Below are positions 7,939 through 14,801 of a stretch of DNA of 21,955 bases, piece by piece. This stretch comes from an uncultured Eisenbergiella sp. (GTDB lineage: Bacteria > Bacillota > Clostridia > Lachnospirales > Lachnospiraceae), in NCBI GenBank assembly GCA_948960675.1, contig CARDPF010000012.1, forward strand, positions 1 to 21,955, read 5' to 3'. A model generated the notes under the pieces. It was not told the origin of the DNA. It saw only the letters and a program-made list of their open reading frames with translations, and did no database searches. Made by a program: the position numbers and the translations under genes. Numbering within the stretch: the first letter of the stretch is position 1; each line of letters begins with the position of its first letter.

Positions 7939-9504
7939 ATGAAAAAAAGGCTGGTATGGTTGGCGGCCCTGGTTTTGTTTGTGGCGGTAGCGGGGTGCAG
8001 GGAGACGATGCAGGCAGATTCGCGGGAGGCGGTAGAGACGCAGCCCGGTTTGGCGGCAACGCAGGCGGATGAAAGGCATGACAGCTTAGCTGCGTCAGGG
8101 ACGCAGGACGAATCGGCGGTATTAAAGCCGGAGGAGACACAGTCCGGTTTTGGGGCATCCAAGGCAGGGGAGACACAGTCCGGTTTTGGGGCATCCGGGC
8201 CGGAAGGGACACAGGACGGTTTGTCGGAGGCAGAAACTACGGGAGAGGAAGCGGCGCAGTGCGAACCGGAAAAAGGGGATATACCGGTGCAGCGGCCCAA
8301 GGTTCGCGGTATTTACGTGACAGGCCCCATGGCGGGAACGGCCAATATGGATAATCTGATCGACATGGTGGAACGAACCGAATTAAACGCCATGGTGATA
8401 GACATCAAAAATGACGAAGGATATGTGACCTGCGACATGGACGCTCCGACCGCCGCCCAGATCGGTTCGGTCAAACGCTATGTCAGGGATATGCCGGAAC
8501 TGGTGCGCAAGTGTAAAGAGAAAGGGATTTACCTGATTGCCCGGATTGTGGCGTTTAAGGATCCCTTTTTGGCCGATGCGAAACCGGACTGGAGCCTGCA
8601 CAATGCGGACGGCACCATTTTCCGGGACAAAAGCAGGCAGGCCTGGGTGAACCCTTACGAAAAGCAGGTCTGGGAGTATTTGCTGGAGATCGCCGAGGGG
8701 GCCGTAAGCCTTGGGTTTGACGAGGTTCAGTTTGATTATATTCGTTTTTCCACGGATAAAGGGATGAAGCAGGTGGATTTCGGCGCACAGGCGCAGGGAA
8801 AAGAAAAGACGGAAGTGATCAGCGAATTTGCGGCGTATGCGGCGCAGCGTTTACATAAAGCGGGAGCGGCCGTATCGGCAGACGTTTACGGCGTGGTGAT
8901 TGATTCTGCCCTGGACCAGCAGATCGTGGGGCAGGATTATGTGGCTTTGGCGCAGCATTTGGATTATTTGAGCCCGATGGTGTACCCGTCCCATTACGGA
9001 CCCTATAACTATAATATACCGGTGCCGGACGCGCAGCCCTATCAGACCGTGCTGGCGGCAATGCAGGCATCCAAAAAGGTGCTGGCAGGGGTGATGGAGC
9101 CCGACGGGACAGCGTATGTAGATGAAAACAAAACGCCGGACACGGTATCCGGAAACGGTTTGGGAGCGGATGCAGCGGGGGAAACGGAGACGGTTTTGGG
9201 AAAAGAAGAGATTGCCAAGCTTTCGCCGCTTCCAAAAGTACGGGCGGATGTGCGCCCGTGGCTGCAGGATTTTACGGCCACATGGGTAAAGGGACATATC
9301 CAATATGGGCCGCAGCAAATCCGGGATCAGATACAGGCGGTATATGATGCGGGGTATGAGGAATGGATTCTCTGGAATGCGGCCAACCGCTATACGGAAG
9401 GGGGCCTGCACAGCGCTGCGTGGGCGGGGCACAGGGAACGGGTAGCAAAAACGGTATATCCCAAAACACCTGCGGGGGAAAGCGCCGCCTGCGAGGAGGA
9501 ATGA
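7939..9504 (+). CDS. Lipoprotein with GHL10/DUF4015 putative glycoside hydrolase domain
   Basis: A predicted exported lipoprotein of 521 residues: basic n-region, hydrophobic core and lipobox VAGC with Cys20, so it should be anchored on the outer face of the membrane. Residues about 21-105 form an acidic, Thr/Ser/Gly-rich linker with a 12-residue tandem repeat. From about residue 110 (RGIYVTGPMAG) to the end lies a (beta/alpha)8-type domain of the DUF4015/GHL10 family (VIDIKNDEG, FDEVQFDYIRF, RPWLQDFTATW, EWILWNA), a predicted glycosidase of unknown substrate. A Gly/Thr/Glu-rich insertion at roughly residues 390-430 interrupts the barrel. The ATG at 7939 has AGGAAGG 5 bases upstream; ATG 7882, with AGGAG, is an alternative that would add 19 residues ahead of the signal. 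It sits oddly between two RNA methyltransferase genes and could be co-transcribed with both. Confidence 0.88.
   Translation: MKKRLVWLAALVLFVAVAGCRETMQADSREAVETQPGLAATQADERHDSLAASGTQDESAVLKPEETQSGFGASKAGETQSGFGASGPEGTQDGLSEAETTGEEAAQCEPEKGDIPVQRPKVRGIYVTGPMAGTANMDNLIDMVERTELNAMVIDIKNDEGYVTCDMDAPTAAQIGSVKRYVRDMPELVRKCKEKGIYLIARIVAFKDPFLADAKPDWSLHNADGTIFRDKSRQAWVNPYEKQVWEYLLEIAEGAVSLGFDEVQFDYIRFSTDKGMKQVDFGAQAQGKEKTEVISEFAAYAAQRLHKAGAAVSADVYGVVIDSALDQQIVGQDYVALAQHLDYLSPMVYPSHYGPYNYNIPVPDAQPYQTVLAAMQASKKVLAGVMEPDGTAYVDENKTPDTVSGNGLGADAAGETETVLGKEEIAKLSPLPKVRADVRPWLQDFTATWVKGHIQYGPQQIRDQIQAVYDAGYEEWILWNAANRYTEGGLHSAAWAGHRERVAKTVYPKTPAGESAACEEE
8133..8196 (+). repeat. Tandem repeat coding the linker of the GHL10 lipoprotein
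   Basis: A 28-bp identical segment at 8133-8160 recurs at 8169-8196 with a 36-bp period. It codes for ETQSGFGAS in a 12-residue repeat, and a third degenerate unit (GTQDGL) follows. The DNA-level identity indicates a recent duplication, and the repeat number may vary between strains. Confidence 0.85.
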
Positions 9505-9511
9505 GAAAAGA

Positions 9512-10360
9512 TTGAAAACGGGAATTTTATATTTATGTGCGACGCCCATCGGGAATCTGCAGGACATGACGATGCGCGTTGTGGAGACGCTGGGCAGCGT
9601 GGATTTGATTGCGGCGGAGGACACCCGCAACAGCATCAGGCTTTTGCATCATTTCGACATCCATACCCCCATGACAAGTTATCATGAGCATAATAAGGTG
9701 GAAAAGGCGCAGGTTTTGGTGGCACGGCTGCAGGAGGGAAAAAATGTGGCGTTGGTGACGGACGCGGGAACCCCGGCCATATCGGATCCCGGCGAGACCC
9801 TGGTGAAAATGTGTCAGGAAGCCGGCATCCGGGTGACAAGCCTTCCGGGAGCCTGCGCCTGTATCACGGCGCTCACTTTGTCCGGCCTGTCCTCCAGAAG
9901 ATTTTGTTTTGAGGGATTTTTGCCGTCCGATAAAAAGGAAAAGGCGGAGGTTTTGGAGGAATGCAGCCAAGAATCCCGGACCATGGTTTTTTATGAGGCC
10001 CCGCACCGCCTGAAGCGCACCTTGCAGGAATTGCATGAGGCGTTGGGGGAGCGGCGTCTCACCATTTGCCGGGAACTGACAAAAAAGTTTGAGGAAGTCA
10101 TGCCTACCACGCTGGAGGGAGCGGTTTCTTACTATGGGGAGACAGAGCCGCGCGGGGAGTATGTGCTGGTGGTGGAAGGCAGGGACCGGATGCAGAAAAA
10201 AAAGGAACGGCAGGCAGAATGGGAGGCCCTGTCCGTGGCCGAGCATGTGCGGCTGTACGAGGAGCAGGGCATGGAACGTAAAGATGCCATGAAGCAGGCC
10301 GCAAAAGACAGGGGGGTGGGCAGGCGGGAAATATACCAAAGCCTGTTGGAAAGAAGGTAA
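9512..10360 (+). CDS. rsmI: 16S rRNA (cytidine(1402)-2'-O)-methyltransferase
   Basis: RsmI 2'-O-methylates C1402 of 16S rRNA in the decoding centre. The 282-residue product has the whole tetrapyrrole-methylase-fold signature set: LCATPIGNLQDMT near the N-terminus, AAEDTRNS, TSYHEHN, LVTDAGTPAISDPG (81-94), FEGFLPS and FYEAPHRL. The segment PGACACITAL replaces the commoner PGPSA form. I take the TTG at 9512 as the start: it yields the family-typical N-terminus and no ATG fits, although the AGGAGG (9494-9499) inside the previous gene's last codons is rather far, about 12 bases. Only 7 bases separate it from the preceding stop. It corresponds to yabC, the end of the conserved B. subtilis block. 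Confidence 0.94.
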   Translation: MKTGILYLCATPIGNLQDMTMRVVETLGSVDLIAAEDTRNSIRLLHHFDIHTPMTSYHEHNKVEKAQVLVARLQEGKNVALVTDAGTPAISDPGETLVKMCQEAGIRVTSLPGACACITALTLSGLSSRRFCFEGFLPSDKKEKAEVLEECSQESRTMVFYEAPHRLKRTLQELHEALGERRLTICRELTKKFEEVMPTTLEGAVSYYGETEPRGEYVLVVEGRDRMQKKKERQAEWEALSVAEHVRLYEEQGMERKDAMKQAAKDRGVGRREIYQSLLERR

Positions 10361-10418
10361 CTTAATGACCCCGCCGGCTGAACTGTAACCTTTTTATTTG
10401 GAAAACCTTGTAAAACAG

Positions 10419-10447
10419 TTGACAATCGGTATGGCAGATAATATACT
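10419..10447 (+). promoter_or_regulatory. SigA promoter of acpP
   Basis: A consensus TTGACA (10419-10424) is followed after 17 bases by TATACT (10442-10447). Transcription would begin near 10454, giving a leader of about 47 nt. This is the cleanest promoter in the window and suits a highly expressed gene. Confidence 0.8.
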
Positions 10448-10500
10448 CTTGTTGACAATGCACGTAATAAAATTTGCGGGAAAGGAGATGAGATAGAAAG

Positions 10501-10734
10501 ATGTTGGAAAAAATTGCAGATATTATTCGTGAACAGCTGAATTTGGATGATGTCGAGATCACGGAAGATACTTCTTTCAAGGATGATCTTCAGGCAGATT
10601 CCCTGGATCTTTTCGAATTGGTTATGGCTTTCGAAGAAGAGTATGGCATTGAGATCCCTTCTGAAGATCTGGAGAAATTCTCCACAGTCGGTGACATTAT
10701 GGAGTATATCAAAGCACAGGATCTGGATGTTTGA
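10501..10734 (+). CDS. acpP: Acyl carrier protein
   Basis: A 77-residue acidic four-helix acyl carrier protein. The ADSLDL motif at residues 32-37 contains Ser34, the site for the 4'-phosphopantetheine arm that carries growing acyl chains. Composition and length are typical of the fatty-acid synthesis ACP, although no fab genes lie next to it here, so a specialised ACP cannot be excluded. The best ribosome binding site, AAAGGAG (10481-10487), lies 13 bases from the ATG, unusually far, with a minimal ATG-AGA-TAG frame between them. Its codon choice looks less GC-rich than the neighbours (many GAA, ATT, GAT), as expected for a highly expressed gene. It is monocistronic, with its own promoter and a hairpin downstream. 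Confidence 0.93.
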   Translation: MLEKIADIIREQLNLDDVEITEDTSFKDDLQADSLDLFELVMAFEEEYGIEIPSEDLEKFSTVGDIMEYIKAQDLDV

Positions 10735-10766
10735 GAAAGATGTGCCGAATATTATAGAGGCAATGA

Positions 10767-10813
10767 AAAGGGCTGTGAAAAATGAAGGTCGCGTCATTTT
10801 TTCATAGCCCTTT
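10767..10813 (+). terminator. Probable terminator after acpP
   Basis: AAAGGGCTGTGAAAAATG (from 10767) pairs almost fully with CATTTTTTCATAGCCCTTT (to 10813) around a short loop, starting about 30 bases after the acpP stop. The following T tract is short, so it may be leaky. The A/T runs on both arms would allow some function in either direction. Confidence 0.65.
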
Positions 10814-10865
10814 CTGCCTGCTATTTTATCCTAATAGGAAGTGGAAACTGCCGTAATAAGGTAGG

Positions 10866-10913
10866 GAGAATGCGGAGCATTCTCAGAAAGTGCCGCCGCC
10901 GGGCGGCACTATT
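10866..10913. terminator. Twin hairpins between acpP and htrA
   Basis: Two perfect hairpins follow each other: GAGAATGC/GCATTCTC with a GGA loop (10866-10884), and AGTGCCGCC/GGCGGCACT with a 4-nt loop (10889-10910). The second ends 3 bases from the htrA stop and is followed on the plus strand by ATTTTA. It is the likely minus-strand terminator of htrA, perhaps bidirectional, although T runs are short on both sides. Confidence 0.55.
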
Positions 10914-12368
10914 TTACCAATGGATGTTATAGTCCGGGACGGTGGTTTCGGTTTCAGGCTGCGCACTTTCTTCTGCGGCGGGAGCCTGCCCTAAGGTGAT
11001 GGATACGGTTTTATCGGTATATCCGCCGGAGCCGGGAACCTTGAGGGCAAGTTCCACGGTTTCGCCTGCGGCATAATATTGCAGACGTTCCTTTAACTCC
11101 TCAATACTTGTGACGGATTTGCCGTCAAAGCCGACAATCACTTCCCCTTTTTGGAGGCCTGCCGCTTCGGCTGCGCCGCCTTTGGTAATTTCCGCGATAT
11201 AAGCGCCCACAGGGATGCCGTAGGCCTGGTTGACGCTTGCGTCCACGGAAAGGCCGGAAATACCGATGTTTCCTCTCTTTTCGGCCGCAACGACGGTGCG
11301 GGTGGTTTCGTTCATCAAAGTCTCAATGATGTCGGAAACCCTGGAGACCGGAATGGCATATCCCATCCCTTCAATATTGGTGCCGCCTATTTTAGCGGAG
11401 TTGATGCCGACCACTTCGCCGTTCATGTTGACAAGCGCGCCGCCGCTGTTGCCGGGGTTAATGGCGGCATCGGTCTGGATATAGAAAGGGGCGTCTTGTG
11501 CAGGGCCCGTGGCCGTGAAAGCCTGTTCCCTCTGAATGGTGCGGTTGGTGGCGCTCACGATGCCGGTAGTGACGGACTGGCCGTATCCCAAGGCGTTGCC
11601 GATTGCCACGACCTGTTCCCCCACCTTGAGCGCATCGGAGTCACCGATGGAGGCCGCTTTAATCTGGGACATTGTGTCGGAGGAAATGTTCCCTAACGGA
11701 ATGGCGATGACGGCAAGGTCATTTTCGGGATCCGTACCTTTTACGTTGGCTTCGTAGGCCTGGTTATCAATGAAGCAGGCGGAAATGGTTTTTGCATTTT
11801 CAATGACGTGGTAATTGGTGGCAATCAGCAATTCCTCCGCATTTTGCCCGATGATAAAGCCGGAACCGGCGCTTTCGGTTTCCATTGTCTGCGGCTGTGC
11901 ACTGCGGCTAAAAAAGCTGAAATAGTTCTGGATTTCCTGTACGGAGCGGTTGGTAATGGAAACGATGGACGGCATTACAGAAGCCGCAATGTCGGAGACG
12001 TCCAGGCTTCCTTTGGCCGTGCTGCCGGAGGGCGAAACCGTCTGCAAAACACTGGGTTCTGACTCGGCAGTGTTGCCGGACGCGTCCGGCACAGGGACGG
12101 CAGCGCCGGGGGCGGTGCCAGCCTCGGTTTTTGCGGCGGGAGCATAGCCGGTCAGGGTGTTGACGGCCTGAAAGGTTCCGGCGGCCACTGAGCCGAACAA
12201 CACCGCGCTGAGCGTGACTGCACCGATCTTTTTTACGGCTTTGGCCGTTTTGCCGCTCTTTTTGCGCCTCTGCGGCCCTGTGGCATTGGGAATGTTTTGC
12301 AGGCTGCCGTTTGGGGTGTTGTATTGGTAGGTCTGGTTGGTATTTTCGTAATTATTAAATTCTGACAT
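10914..12368 (-). CDS. htrA: HtrA/DegP-family membrane-anchored serine protease with PDZ domain
   Basis: A surface quality-control protease of 484 residues. Order: a cytoplasmic N-terminus rich in Asn/Gln (1-30), a basic stretch (34-47), one membrane segment (about 48-66), a Pro/Ala/Thr linker (75-120), a trypsin-like domain with triad His187 (TNYHVIE), Asp217 (ENDLAV) and Ser308 (NPGNSGGAL), and one PDZ domain (about 365-460), followed by an acidic tail ending NIHW. This matches Firmicutes HtrA/HtrB/YyxA topology, with catalytic domains outside the cell. The ATG at 12368 has GAGGAG 5 bases upstream. No two-component system such as CssRS adjoins it. It diverges from the PfkB-family kinase gene. 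Confidence 0.93.
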   Translation of the reverse strand: MSEFNNYENTNQTYQYNTPNGSLQNIPNATGPQRRKKSGKTAKAVKKIGAVTLSAVLFGSVAAGTFQAVNTLTGYAPAAKTEAGTAPGAAVPVPDASGNTAESEPSVLQTVSPSGSTAKGSLDVSDIAASVMPSIVSITNRSVQEIQNYFSFFSRSAQPQTMETESAGSGFIIGQNAEELLIATNYHVIENAKTISACFIDNQAYEANVKGTDPENDLAVIAIPLGNISSDTMSQIKAASIGDSDALKVGEQVVAIGNALGYGQSVTTGIVSATNRTIQREQAFTATGPAQDAPFYIQTDAAINPGNSGGALVNMNGEVVGINSAKIGGTNIEGMGYAIPVSRVSDIIETLMNETTRTVVAAEKRGNIGISGLSVDASVNQAYGIPVGAYIAEITKGGAAEAAGLQKGEVIVGFDGKSVTSIEELKERLQYYAAGETVELALKVPGSGGYTDKTVSITLGQAPAAEESAQPETETTVPDYNIHW

Positions 12369-12403
12369 AATCTCCTCATTTCTGCGCGGCTCATTGCATC
12401 TGT

Positions 12404-12436
12404 CAGGTTAGCGGATGCCGCGCATACCCTAACCTG
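12404..12436. repeat. Inverted repeat in the htrA leader
   Basis: CAGGTTAG (12404-12411) and CTAACCTG (12429-12436) are perfect 8-bp inverted repeats separated by 17 bases that include a further small GCGG/CCGC pairing. It lies between the possible htrA -10 at 12468-12473 and the htrA start, so it could be an operator or a leader stem-loop. No T run follows in either direction. Confidence 0.5.
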
Positions 12437-12467
12437 CATTTCGCTTGTTTTTGGTTTTCATGGGTAC

Positions 12468-12473
12468 AGTATA
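12468..12473 (-). promoter_or_regulatory. Possible -10 element for htrA
   Basis: The minus strand reads TATACT here, about 100 bases before the htrA start. No good -35 is seen 16-18 bases upstream, so a regulated promoter or another sigma factor is possible. Weak. Confidence 0.3.
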
Positions 12474-12497
12474 GGAAAAAAGTGTGTTGGATTTGTT

Positions 12498-12526
12498 TTG
12501 GATTTGTGAGGAAAATGCGATAAAAA
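12498..12526 (+). promoter_or_regulatory. Possible promoter of the fruK-like gene
   Basis: TTGGAT (12498-12503), a 17-base spacer and TAAAAA (12521-12526) make a modest SigA match 43 bases before the start. TTGGATTTGT occurs twice in tandem with an 11-base period (12487-12496 and 12498-12507), one copy covering the -35, which could be a regulator site on one face of the helix. Confidence 0.35.
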
Positions 12527-12568
12527 TGCGAAAAAAGTGTGAAAAACGTTATGATGGGGGTGGGACGG

Positions 12569-13483
12569 ATGATTTATACGGTGACATTGAATCCTTCGTT
12601 GGATTACGTGGTGTCCGTTGCGGATTTTCGGCTGGGCAGGACAAACCGTACCGGTTCGGAGGAACTGCTGCTGGGAGGGAAAGGGATCAACGTATCCATT
12701 GTGCTGCAAAACCTTGGCATTCCGAGCACGGCGCTGGGGTTTGTGGCCGGATTTACCGGGGATGAGGTGGTGCGCAGGCTGGAAGCGTATGGGATCCGAA
12801 ACGGCCTGATCAGGCTGGAGGACGGACTTACAAGAATCAATGTAAAGCTTCGGTCGATGGAAGGTACGGAAATTAACGCGCAGGGGCCTATGATCAGCGA
12901 TGAAAAATTCCGGCAGCTGTTGGGAAAACTGCAGGTGTTAGACGGACAGGATACTCTTTTTTTATCCGGTAGCATTCCTCCCGCCATGCCGGATGACACG
13001 TATCAAAAAATCATGGAAAGCCTTTGCGGAAGGGACGTCCAGACTGTGGTGGACGCATCCGGAAATTTGCTGCTGCACGCGCTTTCTTACCGGCCGTTTT
13101 TGGTCAAGCCCAACCACCACGAACTGGGAGGGATTTTTGGGACAGAGATTACGCACAGGCAACAGGCGGTGCCCTATGCCCGAATGCTGCGGGAGAGGGG
13201 CGCGCAAAATGTGTTGGTTTCCTTTGCGGGGGAAGGTGCGGTGCTGGCGGCGGCGGACGGTAACATATACGATGCGCCTGCGCCAAAAGGGGAAGTGGTC
13301 AACGGTGTGGGCGCAGGGGATGCCATGGTGGCCGGGTTTATGGCGGGCTGGATGGAAAAGCATGACTATATGCACGCGTTTTACATGGGAATCGCAGCGG
13401 GCAGTGCCAGCGCATTTTCGGAACAGATGGCTGACCGGAAAACGATAGGGGATCTGTATGACCGGCTGGCAGCCGGAAGGTAA
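12569..13483 (+). CDS. fruK: PfkB-family sugar-phosphate kinase, probably 1-phosphofructokinase
   Basis: A 304-residue ribokinase-fold kinase. Residues 36-43 (GGKGINVS) form the PfkB N-terminal signature and NGVGAGDAMVAGF near residue 250 the C-terminal one, with catalytic-base Asp251. Starting MIYTVTLNPSLDYVV and of this length, it fits the FruK/LacC subgroup, which phosphorylates fructose 1-phosphate or tagatose 6-phosphate at the second position. Which one is not certain: the usual partners, a DeoR regulator and the fructose PTS gene fruA, are missing, and the gene stands alone. The ATG at 12569 gives the canonical N-terminus; a GTG at 12539 would add 10 residues. The upstream site is only a G-rich stretch (GGGGG). 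Its last codons contain one copy of a direct repeat found again at 14627. Confidence 0.85.
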   Translation: MIYTVTLNPSLDYVVSVADFRLGRTNRTGSEELLLGGKGINVSIVLQNLGIPSTALGFVAGFTGDEVVRRLEAYGIRNGLIRLEDGLTRINVKLRSMEGTEINAQGPMISDEKFRQLLGKLQVLDGQDTLFLSGSIPPAMPDDTYQKIMESLCGRDVQTVVDASGNLLLHALSYRPFLVKPNHHELGGIFGTEITHRQQAVPYARMLRERGAQNVLVSFAGEGAVLAAADGNIYDAPAPKGEVVNGVGAGDAMVAGFMAGWMEKHDYMHAFYMGIAAGSASAFSEQMADRKTIGDLYDRLAAGR

Positions 13484-13495
13484 CGGTGCGGATCA
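13470..13495 (+). repeat. Direct repeat, left copy (possible att scar at the 3' end of fruK)
   Basis: CAGCCGGAAGGT (13470-13481) runs into the TAA stop of the fruK-like gene and recurs exactly at 14627-14638. After a 2-base length difference, the similarity resumes as GTGCGGATCA here versus GTGCAGATCA at the right copy. The two copies bracket the decayed integrase. Confidence 0.5.
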
Positions 13496-13548
13496 TGTTT
13501 TGGCATATAAAGCGCCGCTTTACGGAAGAAGAACGGCACAACTCAAAA

Positions 13549-14504
13549 TCAATCCCTTTGGTTTTTTTGAAGCCTGCCGCTGGCTGTATCGGTGTTGTGT
13601 ACATAGCGGTTCATGGTCACGGTCACGTTAGCATGTCCCAAACGCTCCTGCAACGCTTTTATGTTTACGCCGCTTTCAATCAAATAGGTGGCGTGGGTAT
13701 GCCGGAGGGAGTGAAAATTAAAGGGGATCCCCATTTCAGGCGTGAAAATTGCTTCTGCTTCCTGGTCGTTTTCAGGGCAAGAAGTAAGGTGCTTCCAAAA
13801 TCTATAGCACGCTTTGATGTTTCTGTTTTGGGATCCGTGACCTGCCAGATCGGATCATCCTTGCTTTGCTTTTTCATGCGGACTACTGTTTTATTAACGG
13901 AGATCGTGCGCTTCTCAAAATTAACATCATCCCATGTCAGGGCAAATATTTCATTGATCCGCATCCGTGTATAGTAACCAATCATAAAGGCTATGTGGTA
14001 CGGATGCCCGGACGGGAACACTTCAAGGATCCGCTGGCATGGGTTATACTGGATATATCCCAGCGGATGGATGGCATAATTCAAAGCGCTTGACAATATA
14101 TCACGGATCAGCGTCACTGTGCCTTTGGAAAAGCCGTCCTTTTTCAACTGGTCTATAAACAGATGCACCGCTGCCGGATTTAACGCACACAGGCGGTATT
14201 TCCCTATCGCCGGGGAAATGAATTTGTCAATCAACCGCTTATAATTCTTAATAGTGTTCGGCTTCAGGTTCAGGACGCAATAACTTTTGTACCACTGATC
14301 CAGATAGTCAGCTGCCGCTATTTCAGAAGGTTCAAACACCGATCCGGTCATATTGTATTTGTTGATTGCTTTTGCAAGCGCCACTTCCGCTTCCTTTTTG
14401 GTTTTGAAGCCGCCTTTTTCCTTCTTCTGGCGCTTTCCGTTAATCGTGCCAAGGTCAAAATAATATGACCACGTTTTCCCACGCTTCCTTGTTCCACCTG
14501 TCAT
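13549..14504 (-). pseudogene. Degenerate phage/ICE-type tyrosine recombinase (integrase)
   Basis: The first frame (14504 down to 13680) starts MTGGTRKRGKTWSYYFDLG, with an AP2-like arm-binding domain, a SAM-like core-binding domain and the start of the catalytic domain (GYYTRMRINEIFALTWDDVNF, containing the first catalytic Arg). At about 13735 the reading frame is lost: the next family-typical block (FNFHSLRHTHATYLIESG, with the HxxR box) and the tyrosine-containing end (MNRYVHNTD) lie in another frame down to the stop at 13549. Compared with known relatives, some 50 or more residues are missing between RLKWG and FNFHSLRHTH. A second, in-frame gap appears where NPCQ runs straight into RILEVFPSG. 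It is therefore probably inactive. ATG 14504 has GGAAGG about 11 bases upstream; an upstream ATG at 14573 is less likely. Confidence 0.88.
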
Positions 14505-14584
14505 AATAAACCATTCCTTCCTTTCTGACCGTGCGGCGGCTGCGGAAGGGTTAGAAAGGATAGTAAAATTCATTAAATATGTGG

Positions 14585-14613
14585 TTGAAAAATCGAGAAC
14601 AATGACCTATAAT
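14585..14613 (+). promoter_or_regulatory. Promoter of the putative antitoxin RNA
   Basis: TTGAAA (14585-14590), exactly 17 bases, then consensus TATAAT (14608-14613). There is no open reading frame of note downstream before the terminator at 14686-14732, so it most likely drives a small RNA of about 110 nt. Confidence 0.7.
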
Positions 14614-14626
14614 ATACTTAACAGGA

Positions 14627-14650
14627 CAGCCGGAAGGTGAGTGCAGATCA
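14627..14650 (+). repeat. Direct repeat, right copy
   Basis: CAGCCGGAAGGT at 14627-14638, then GTGCAGATCA at 14641-14650. It matches the copy at the 3' end of the fruK-like gene. It lies inside the putative antitoxin RNA, so the part of the toxin locus beyond it would be outside the bracketed segment. Confidence 0.5.
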
Positions 14651-14685
14651 CCCGACCCGGCGAATAAGCTTTAAACTAATAAGTG

Positions 14686-14732
14686 ATAGCCGTCTGCTCT
14701 TCCCAAAGTCAGGACGGCTATTTCTTATTTTT
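14686..14732 (+). terminator. Terminator shared by the antitoxin RNA and toxin 3' end
   Basis: ATAGCCGTC (14686-14694) pairs perfectly with GACGGCTAT (14713-14721), followed by TTTCTTATTTTT. The toxin stop codon (14718-14720 on the minus strand) lies inside the stem. The minus-strand side has no T run, so the toxin transcript may end less sharply. Confidence 0.8.
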
Positions 14733-14801
14733 CAAATTCAGAATTGCAACTACCAGTAAAGCAATAGTAAGTATAATCTGCATTTCTTCATATGTACTCA
14801 T
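14718..14801 (-). CDS. Putative holin-like toxin peptide (type I toxin, TxpA/BsrG-like)
   Basis: A 27-residue peptide starting MSTYEE, followed by about 15 hydrophobic residues forming one membrane span and ending LKNKK. This is the layout of the Firmicutes putative holin-like toxins and resembles TxpA/BsrG (which also begin M-S/T-x-Y-E), small peptides that damage the membrane. AAGGGG precedes the ATG by about 8-9 bases. The frame is open further upstream to 14960, but those residues look non-coding and lack a start signal. A convergent small RNA with its own promoter overlaps the 3' end, supporting a type I toxin-antitoxin module. It lies beside the integrase remnant, so it may be cargo left by a lost element. 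Family assignment is from memory of the N-terminal pattern. Confidence 0.75.
   Translation of the reverse strand: MSTYEEMQIILTIALLVVAILNLKNKK

Larger units (their letters stand above)
14620..14732 (+). ncRNA. Putative type I antitoxin RNA
   Basis: The boundaries are inferred from the promoter at 14585-14613 and the intrinsic terminator ending at 14732. The RNA runs convergently into the holin-like toxin gene and overlaps its last 15 bases, including the stop codon. It also carries AGGTGAG, complementary to the toxin leader. This arrangement resembles TxpA/RatA and the Fst par locus, where an unstable RNA silences a stable toxin mRNA. No homology to a named RNA family is claimed. Confidence 0.6.

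Noticed and set aside
10452..10457. Second TTGACA upstream of acpP
   Set aside because: No -10 element stands at 16-18 bases; the first TTGACA with TATACT at 17 bases explains the promoter.
13505..13525. AAAGC-GCC-GCTTT hairpin after fruK as a terminator
   Set aside because: The stem is 5 bp and no T tract follows.
13549..13734. A separate 61-residue gene with an HxxR box
   Set aside because: Its ATG is an internal codon of the frameshifted integrase; it is the C-terminal remnant, not an independent gene.
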